This document shows positions 6,289 through 10,872 of a stretch of DNA of 10,872 nucleotides, in pieces. Each line of letters begins with the position of its first letter. The first letter of the stretch is position 1. The notes beneath the pieces are model-generated. The model did not search any database and was not told where the DNA came from. It worked only from the letters and a program-made list of their open reading frames with translations. Position numbers and translations under genes: made by a program. The DNA lies in the NCBI GenBank assembly GCA_002417685.1, contig DICP01000070.1, positions 12,701 through 23,572 on the forward strand. Direction: 5' to 3'. Source of the DNA: Candidatus Mesolinea sp. UBA5823 (GTDB lineage Bacteria; Chloroflexota; Anaerolineae; Anaerolineales; Anaerolineaceae).

Positions 6289-6753
6289 TCAGCTGACCTT
6301 GACAATCACCACCGTATAAGCTCCACCAGGGGCTTCTACCTTGACCTTATCGCCTGTCTTGTGGTTTAAAAGTGCCCTACCGATAGGGGACTCGTTTGAG
6401 ATCTTACCTAGGCGCGGGTCTGCTTCGGCTGGTCCAACAACCATATATGTCTCCGGTTCCTGTCCTTCTTCTTGAATGACCACGGTAGACCCAACGTGCA
6501 CTGCGCCGGGTTCTTTTTCAGCCTCATCGATAATTTTAGCGTTCGCGAGCAGCATTTCCAACTCTTTGATGCGCCCTTCCACAAAAGCTTGTTCGTTCTT
6601 TGCGTTTTCGTACTCGGCATTTTCGATCAACTCACCGTCTTCCAGGGCTTCCTGTAGGCGAGTAGCGATCTCTTTGCGCCGCTTATTCCGCAAATCATCT
6701 AGTTCTTTTTGTAGGTTTTCAAAGCCCTCTTTTGTCAGATAAGAAATTGCCAT
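6289..6753 (-). CDS. greA: Transcription elongation factor GreA
   Basis: GreA enters the secondary channel of stalled, backtracked RNA polymerase and stimulates cleavage of the 3' end of the RNA so that elongation resumes. The 154-residue protein has the N-terminal coiled coil (about 8-75), with its acidic tip GELIENAEY (40-48), then AKNEQAFVEGRI (51-62), and a C-terminal FKBP-like domain (about 85-154) with SPIGRALLNHKTGD (122-135). E. coli GreA is 158 residues. The start at 6753 is preferred over an in-frame ATG at 6786 because AAGGA lies eight bases upstream and family members begin close to the YLTKEGF motif. At the tip, Glu41 takes the place of the Asp found in E. coli (GDLKENAEY); Glu44 is kept. 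From memory this looks usual for Chloroflexota-like GreA. Confidence 0.97.
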   Translation of the reverse strand: MAISYLTKEGFENLQKELDDLRNKRRKEIATRLQEALEDGELIENAEYENAKNEQAFVEGRIKELEMLLANAKIIDEAEKEPGAVHVGSTVVIQEEGQEPETYMVVGPAEADPRLGKISNESPIGRALLNHKTGDKVKVEAPGGAYTVVIVKVS

Positions 6754-6793
6754 CTCTAATTCCTTATATATGGTTATTCCATGCAATTATGGT

Positions 6794-6820
6794 TCCGCAA
6801 AGCTTTTATTATGCTGCGGA
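6794..6820 (-). other. Possible hairpin in the greA leader
   Basis: TCCGCA (6794-6799) and TGCGGA (6815-6820) are perfect inverted arms with a 15-base A+T-rich loop. It lies in the predicted leader of about 110 bases between the greA promoter and start codon. No U-run follows, so it is not an intrinsic terminator. Its function is unknown. Confidence 0.35.
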
Positions 6821-6871
6821 TAAATATGAAGAGCGCCTTGAAGGTTACCCTTTCTCTCGACGCTTGCGCGT

Positions 6872-6897
6872 ATTATATCATAAGCCTGAAAATGCAA
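6872..6897 (-). promoter_or_regulatory. Probable extended -10 promoter for greA
   Basis: On the - strand the perfect -10 TATAAT (6877-6872) is preceded by TGA (6880-6878), giving the extended -10 TGnTATAAT. Upstream TTGCAT (6897-6892) is a -35-like match at a short 14-base spacing; extended -10 promoters tolerate a poor -35. Transcription would begin around 6865, giving a leader of about 110 bases before the greA ATG at 6753. Confidence 0.65.
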
Positions 6898-7069
6898 GAA
6901 AAAGGGATTAGCGCAATTTTCTATAGAAACAAACAATCAAGCGCCGTTTTTGTTTGGTACCATGCGGGTAGGATACGCCCTCGGGAGATCGGTGGGAACT
7001 AGATTTTTCAACACCCCACAAAATAATTTAGAGGTAATGATTTATAATTGAAGTGAAAGAGAGCTAAAA

Positions 7070-7387
7070 ATGAGCGTTTTTGATACAATCTTTGGTGATC
7101 CTGAAATCCGAAAGCTTGATCAACATCGTAAGCAAGAAGTAAACAAGCTAATAGAGGAGCTAATCGTTATCGGTGTACAGGATGATTACCTTTCTCTCAA
7201 CCCTGGCGGACCGTTCGATATACAATGTCATCACCGCGAAGCTAAAGATATTGGCAAGCGTCTCTATGAAATTGGAGGCGTGCCATTGATGTTGGCTGCA
7301 CGGAAACAGGTCAAGCGCAAGTTGAAAGCCGTGATGGCTGAGCATTTGGATTATTGCTGGAAAGACATCGGAGAATGGCAGGTATAA
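7070..7387 (+). CDS. Small soluble protein of unknown function
   Basis: I do not assign a function to this 105-residue protein. It has a mostly helical, charged sequence with no signal peptide or membrane segment. The most motif-like part is LNPGGPFDIQCHHREAKDIG (43-62) followed by YEIGGVPLMLAARKQVKRKL (66-85), with two GG turns, and it ends in a segment (92-103) containing HLDYCWKDIGEW. The composition and pattern look like a conserved protein and not a chance frame; from memory, similar short proteins occur in Chloroflexota and cyanobacteria, unverified. The ATG at 7070 is preceded by AAGAGAG about seven bases upstream and a TATAAT at 7043-7048. A strong terminator follows 27 bases after the stop, so it is a single-gene transcript. 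It was accepted as real because of this complete signal set. Confidence 0.75.
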   Translation: MSVFDTIFGDPEIRKLDQHRKQEVNKLIEELIVIGVQDDYLSLNPGGPFDIQCHHREAKDIGKRLYEIGGVPLMLAARKQVKRKLKAVMAEHLDYCWKDIGEWQV

Positions 7388-7414
7388 CATATCTTCACTA
7401 AAAAATTAGCAAAG

Positions 7415-7442
7415 CAGCCCTGAATTTCAGGGTTGTTTTTTT
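7415..7442 (+). terminator. Strong intrinsic terminator after the 7070 gene
   Basis: CAGCCCTGA (7415-7423) pairs with TCAGGGTTG (7427-7435), nine pairs including one G-T, with a 3-base loop, then seven T residues (7436-7442). This is a textbook intrinsic terminator and isolates the small gene from the ridA operon. Confidence 0.92.
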
Positions 7443-7489
7443 ATGTACTTACGGTTTGTCTGACCTCAGGACGGTTTTATGGGGAGGGA

Positions 7490-7498
7490 TGTTATAAT
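7490..7498 (+). promoter_or_regulatory. Probable extended -10 promoter for the ridA operon
   Basis: TGTTATAAT (7490-7498) is a perfect extended -10 (TGn plus TATAAT). No good -35 is visible at 16-18 bases upstream. Transcription would start near 7505, shortly before the ridA start region at 7520-7538. It lies just after the preceding terminator, and no terminator is seen between the following four genes, so it may drive the whole group. Confidence 0.65.
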
Positions 7499-7531
7499 CT
7501 GTTCAGTGTAAATGTTAAAATGAAAGGTCCT

Positions 7532-7978
7532 ATGACGATGAACGCAGAACATGCAAAGCATCATAAAGAAAAGAAAATCATCACGGCAGAACATGCACCT
7601 CAAGCGATTGGTCCGTATTCTGTAGCGGTAGTTGGCGGATGTTTTCTGTTTGTCTCTGGTCAGTTAGGCATAGACCCAACTACTGGCGATCTAAAACCTG
7701 GTGTGGAAGCGCAAACCCGCCAAGCACTTACCAACCTGAAAACAATCCTCGAAGCAGCTGATACTGATTTAAATGCTGTAATTAAGACGACCGTTTTCTT
7801 ACAAAACATCGCTGACTTTGCTGCCGTAAATGCGGTTTATGCTGAGTTCTTTACACATAATCCCCCTGCTAGATCCGCGATACAAGTGGCAGCATTGCCA
7901 AAAGGCGGGCTTGTCGAAATTGAAGCCATTGCTTTCCTCCCGCACAATTGCGGAACATGTGAGTGTCAGGACTCTTAG
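7532..7978 (+). CDS. ridA: RidA/YjgF/YER057c/UK114 family protein
   Basis: RidA proteins hydrolyse reactive enamine/imine intermediates made by PLP enzymes such as threonine dehydratase. They are small cytoplasmic trimers with active sites between subunits. The 148-residue product has the family core: QAIGPYSVAVVGG (24-36), FVSGQLGIDPTTG (40-52), TNLKTILEAA (67-76) and PPARSAIQVAALPKGGLVEIEAIA (111-134), with the substrate-binding Arg114 and Glu129. It has extensions on both sides: a His/Lys-rich N-terminus (HAKHHKEKK, 7-15) and a C-terminal tail NCGTCECQDS with CxxCxC (140-145). In-frame ATGs occur at 7520, 7532 and 7538; AAAGG (7523-7527) favours 7532 or 7538, and the choice does not affect the domain. 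It appears to head a surface-polysaccharide operon, an unusual neighbour for RidA. Confidence 0.93.
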   Translation: MTMNAEHAKHHKEKKIITAEHAPQAIGPYSVAVVGGCFLFVSGQLGIDPTTGDLKPGVEAQTRQALTNLKTILEAADTDLNAVIKTTVFLQNIADFAAVNAVYAEFFTHNPPARSAIQVAALPKGGLVEIEAIAFLPHNCGTCECQDS

Positions 7979-8009
7979 CACTGACGAAACTATTGAAAGC
8001 CATTTGCTT

Positions 8010-9005
8010 ATGCCTATTCAAGTCTCAGTGGTTGTGCCTTGCCGCAATGAAGAAAAAACGATTCGGTTGCTCTTAGAAGCATTGGCGCAACAGACTTTTC
8101 CTCAAGCCGAAATGGAGGTGCTCATCGCTGACGGATTGTCTGAGGATGGCACACGAGATGTGATCGCTGAATTTCAAACGAAACACCCCGACTTACAGGT
8201 GCATGTATTAGAAAACCCTAATCGTATTATCCCCGCTGCGCTTAATGTTGGCATCGCTGCCGCCCAAGGGGAGTATATTTTGCGCATGGACGCCCACGCT
8301 ATCCCTAGACCAGACTATGTAGCCCGCTGCGTAGAGGCTTTGCAAGCCAGACAAGCCGAAAACGTGGGTGGTGTTTGGGAAATTCGGCCCCAAAATGAAA
8401 GCTGGATCGCGCGGTCGATTGCCGCAGCAGCTGCGCACCCGATAGCGGTGGGGGATGCGGGATACCGCATTGGCAGCCAAGCCGGCTACGTGGATACCGT
8501 GCCATTTGGGGCTTTTCGGCGCGAACTGATCGAACGCATTGGACTTTTTGATGAACGCTTGCTCACCAATGAAGATTATGAATTTAACACACGCATCCGT
8601 CAATCTGGAGGGCGCATCTGGCTGGATCCTCAGATCCGATCGGTGTATTTTGCGCGGGGGAGTCTAAGTGATTTAGCAAAACAGTACTGGCGTTATGGCT
8701 ATTGGAAGGCGCAAATGTTGAAGCGTTATCCCAAAACACTGCGCATGCGGCAAGCTTTGCCCCCTATATTTGTCCTTAGCCTCATCTTACTGCCTATATT
8801 AAGCCTGATTTTTCAGCCTTTATTCACCGTTTGGCTCATAGAATTAGGAATTTACCTCGTAACACTCATCCTAGTTGGTATACAGCTTGCAATCCAAAAG
8901 AAAGATGCCGCGCTAACCCTTGGTGTCCCACTGGCGATTGCGACCATGCACCTGAGCTGGGGTGCTGCGCTTTTAGTCGGGAGTCTTTCCAGCCCGCGCA
9001 GTTGA
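8010..9005 (+). CDS. ExoA-like family 2 glycosyltransferase with C-terminal membrane segments
   Basis: This enzyme probably transfers a sugar from a nucleotide sugar to a lipid-linked acceptor on the inner membrane face. The 331-residue protein starts with a GT-A fold: VSVVVPCRNEEKTI (5-18) and VLIADGLSEDGTRDVI (37-52). RMDAHA (92-97) stands for the DxD metal/nucleotide site, and the acceptor/catalytic ED lies in NEDYEFNTRIRQSGG (187-201). RGSLSDLAKQYWRYGYWKA (216-234) follows and resembles ExoA of succinoglycan synthesis. About three membrane segments end it (251-270, 272-295, 301-325). The ATG at 8010 places VSVVVP at the usual N-terminus, but its ribosome site is weak (GAAAG about ten bases upstream). 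A GTG at 7959 overlapping ridA is an alternative. It lies 31 bases after ridA and 19 before the next gene. The sugar specificity cannot be read. Confidence 0.9.
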   Translation: MPIQVSVVVPCRNEEKTIRLLLEALAQQTFPQAEMEVLIADGLSEDGTRDVIAEFQTKHPDLQVHVLENPNRIIPAALNVGIAAAQGEYILRMDAHAIPRPDYVARCVEALQARQAENVGGVWEIRPQNESWIARSIAAAAAHPIAVGDAGYRIGSQAGYVDTVPFGAFRRELIERIGLFDERLLTNEDYEFNTRIRQSGGRIWLDPQIRSVYFARGSLSDLAKQYWRYGYWKAQMLKRYPKTLRMRQALPPIFVLSLILLPILSLIFQPLFTVWLIELGIYLVTLILVGIQLAIQKKDAALTLGVPLAIATMHLSWGAALLVGSLSSPRS

Positions 9006-9024
9006 GAAAGCAGGAGAAAAGAAT

Positions 9025-10443
9025 ATGCAAGATAAACGAGCAGCACCGCGGTGGCGCCTTAAGCAATCAGAGCAACGCGCCTTATTGATTTTAGGGGATC
9101 TTATTGCTGGCTACTTAGCCTTGCTGGTTGCGCTGTACCTTTGGGCTGCTGGAGATGCTTGGCTGCAGTTTTCGTTGGAATTCCTGAAAACTCGGCCAGA
9201 TACCTGGTTTTATTTTCTGCCGATCCTCTGGATTATTTTGCTCGTCGATACGTATGACGTCAACAAAGCTGGAAATATGCAACTTACCATGCGGGGGGTT
9301 GGTGTCGCTACCATTGCAGCTATTTTCCTCTATCTGATTGTTTATTTTGCCATGCCCCCGCTCACGTTGCCCCGGCGCGGTGTAGCATTCTTTATTATCT
9401 TCGTGGTCATCTTTACCCTCATTTGGCGCTATGTATATGTGCGCTTATTTCAGGCGGCGAGCCGTTCCAGGCGCGCCTTGATTATAGGTGCAGGCAAGGC
9501 TGGCTCAACACTGGTGAATGTTATTGCTGATAAAAACCCGCCACCCTTCAATTTGATTGGCTTAATAGATGACGACCCGGAAAAGCTAGGTAGCACCATT
9601 CGAGATTATGAAGTGTTAGGTGATCATACCCAGCTGTTTGATATTATCGATCAGAGAGGCATTACAGATCTGATATTAGCGATTTCCGGCCCAATAAATC
9701 ACGGTATGTTTCAGAACTTATTGATGGCACAAGAACAAGGATTGGAAATCTCCACGATGCAGGAAGTCTACGAATCCCTTTTGGGGCGTGTTCCGATTAA
9801 CCTGCTTGACTCGGAGTGGGTTATCCGCTCATTTGTCAGCCACACACCCAATGGCGGCTTTTACCGCCTGTTCAAGCGCTTAATGGATCTTGCCATTAGC
9901 TTGATTGGATTGGTATTCCTCGTTGGACTATTTCCGATTATTGCAGTAATCATTTTGATCGATTCCGGTAAGCCGGTAATTTACAGCCAGGAGCGTTTAG
10001 GCCGTGGCGGCGTTCCTTACCGCATTTATAAATTCCGCACCATGAAAACCGCCAAGGATATGGAAATAGAAGCTTTGGTTACAGCCGCCAATGACCCTCG
10101 CGTGACACGTGCGGGCAAATTTTTACGCAAAGTACATTTAGACGAGCTCCCCCAGGTAATCAATGTTCTCATGGGCGATATGAGCTGGGTAGGCCCTCGA
10201 TCAGAGCGCAGCGAACTGGTAGAGATCTTCCAAAAAGTTGTCCCTTTTTATCGGGCGCGCATGCTGGTCAAGCCTGGCGTCACCGGCTGGGCACAAATCA
10301 ACCAACCCTATGCCGAGACGGTTGAGGAAACCGCTATCAAGCTGGAGTACGACCTTTACTACATCGAACACGCTAATATTCTTATGGATATAACTATTTT
10401 GTTACGCACTTTTGGAGCGGTGCTCGGGTTCAAAGGGCGTTAG
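9025..10443 (+). CDS. Exopolysaccharide polyprenyl glycosylphosphotransferase (WbaP/WcaJ-like)
   Basis: This membrane enzyme moves a sugar-1-phosphate from a nucleotide sugar to undecaprenyl phosphate, the first step of many exopolysaccharide or O-unit pathways. The 472-residue protein has four N-terminal membrane helices (about 19-40, 62-76, 92-112, 118-138) and a Rossmann-like middle domain with LIIGAGKAGS (152-161). A C-terminal sugar transferase domain from about 284 begins with a hydrophobic membrane segment. The motifs are SQERLGRGGVPYRIYKFRTM (321-340), the catalytic Asp373-Glu374 in LDELPQ, WVGPRSE (388-394) and KPGVTGWAQIN (416-426). Length matches the large WbaP-type family. AGGAG (9012-9016) eight bases before the ATG supports the start. 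It is 19 bases after the glycosyltransferase and 6 before the FemAB gene, so clearly an operon member. The transferred sugar cannot be deduced. Confidence 0.96.
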   Translation: MQDKRAAPRWRLKQSEQRALLILGDLIAGYLALLVALYLWAAGDAWLQFSLEFLKTRPDTWFYFLPILWIILLVDTYDVNKAGNMQLTMRGVGVATIAAIFLYLIVYFAMPPLTLPRRGVAFFIIFVVIFTLIWRYVYVRLFQAASRSRRALIIGAGKAGSTLVNVIADKNPPPFNLIGLIDDDPEKLGSTIRDYEVLGDHTQLFDIIDQRGITDLILAISGPINHGMFQNLLMAQEQGLEISTMQEVYESLLGRVPINLLDSEWVIRSFVSHTPNGGFYRLFKRLMDLAISLIGLVFLVGLFPIIAVIILIDSGKPVIYSQERLGRGGVPYRIYKFRTMKTAKDMEIEALVTAANDPRVTRAGKFLRKVHLDELPQVINVLMGDMSWVGPRSERSELVEIFQKVVPFYRARMLVKPGVTGWAQINQPYAETVEETAIKLEYDLYYIEHANILMDITILLRTFGAVLGFKGR

Positions 10444-10449
10444 GATTAC

Positions 10450-10872
10450 ATGAGTGTGAACTCACTTGAAAGCGTCAGCTGGGATGAGCTCTTGCAAAGC
10501 TACCCAGACGCGCATCTCCTGCAGACCTCCAGCTGGGCAGCGTTTAAGCAGGCTTTTGGTTGGTCAGCAGTGCGCGTGAAGGCAGAACACTGCGCTGCCC
10601 AAGTCCTCTTACGCCATCTCCCGCTTGGTTTGAGTATCGCTTACCTCCCCAAAGGTCCGCTGGGCACCCAGTGGCAGGAGCTTTGGCTGCAAGTGGATGC
10701 GCTCTGCCGCAAACATCATGCCATTTTCTTACAGGTTGAGCCGGATCTCTTTGAGCCGCTGCCGGAGGAAGTGCGCACCCAGTGGCTAGAGGGCTTTAGC
10801 CTTGAGGAGCATACCATCCAGCCGCGGCGTACTATCGTAATCGACTTACAACCCACTGAGGAGCAAATCCTC
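10450..10872 (+). CDS. FemAB/FemX-type aminoacyltransferase, N-terminal part (runs off window)
   Basis: FemAB proteins are GNAT-fold enzymes that add amino acids from aminoacyl-tRNA to lipid II or similar acceptors; relatives in polysaccharide clusters may modify surface polymers. The 141 residues visible carry the family start: LLQTSSWAAFKQAFGW (23-38), LRHLPLGLSIAYLPKGPLG (54-72), FLQVEP (92-97) and HTIQPRRTIVIDL (121-133). The frame is open to the last base, so the C-terminal half lies outside the window. The ATG at 10450 follows AGGA (10442-10445) overlapping the upstream stop codon, and the six-base gap suggests translational coupling with the glycosylphosphotransferase. Identification rests on motif order; whether it builds peptidoglycan cross-bridges or modifies another polymer is unknown. 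Confidence 0.85.
   Translation, partial: MSVNSLESVSWDELLQSYPDAHLLQTSSWAAFKQAFGWSAVRVKAEHCAAQVLLRHLPLGLSIAYLPKGPLGTQWQELWLQVDALCRKHHAIFLQVEPDLFEPLPEEVRTQWLEGFSLEEHTIQPRRTIVIDLQPTEEQIL

Larger units (their letters stand above)
6754..7069. other. Intergenic region between divergent greA and the 7070 gene
   Basis: This 316-base gap separates two divergent genes and holds no protein-coding gene I can support. It contains a greA promoter (6872-6897), a possible greA leader hairpin (6794-6820) and, near its right end, a TATAAT (7043-7048) that could be the -10 of the gene at 7070. That -10 has no good -35 and no TGn extension. About 6900-7020 shows nothing I can assign. Confidence 0.5.

Noticed and set aside
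6927..6955. Inverted repeat AAACAAA / TTTGTTT
   Set aside because: Seven A+T-rich, low-complexity pairs with a 15-base loop and no U-tract; easily chance.
7830..8009. A longer N-terminus for the glycosyltransferase overlapping ridA
   Set aside because: The extra 60 residues lie over the ridA coding sequence and lack family features; the GT-A fold begins right after the ATG at 8010.

Overview
The window reads as bacterial chromosome of moderate G+C (roughly 45-55% by eye). The gene styles (a SAM-I riboswitch on metK, a GreA carrying GELIENAEY, an ECF sigma with a zinc-less membrane anti-sigma, and an ExoA-like glycosyltransferase next to a polyprenyl glycosylphosphotransferase and a FemAB protein) fit an Anaerolineae-like member of the Chloroflexota. 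That assignment is inference from protein flavour, not a database result.

Layout: 1-1600 holds a sigma70-type promoter, a SAM-I (S-box) riboswitch with its own terminator/antiterminator, and metK, all on the + strand, closed by a terminator that probably serves both directions. From 1621 to 6753 everything is on the - strand. Read in transcription order this block is greA, a terminator, lysS, a terminator, an orphan nuclease-like gene, a decayed transposase fragment, an ECF sigma factor and its anti-sigma factor, the last two overlapping by ATGA. From 7070 to the end all genes are on the + strand: a small gene of unknown function with a strong terminator, then a probable operon of ridA, an ExoA-like glycosyltransferase, a polyprenyl-phosphate glycosylphosphotransferase and the start of a FemAB-type aminoacyltransferase that runs off the window.

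Functionally there are three parts. The housekeeping genes (metK, greA, lysS) cover SAM supply, rescue of stalled RNA polymerase and tRNA charging. The signalling pair (ECF sigma and membrane anti-sigma) would respond to an envelope signal. The 3' operon builds cell-surface polymer: the glycosylphosphotransferase loads the first sugar on the lipid carrier, the glycosyltransferase extends it, and the FemAB protein probably modifies peptidoglycan or a related polymer. The stretch at about 3200-4611 looks like a small accessory insertion: it has a nuclease-like gene of unknown family, visibly A+T-richer than its neighbours, and a transposase remnant with two in-frame stops. No CRISPR array, tRNA, rRNA or intact insertion sequence was seen.
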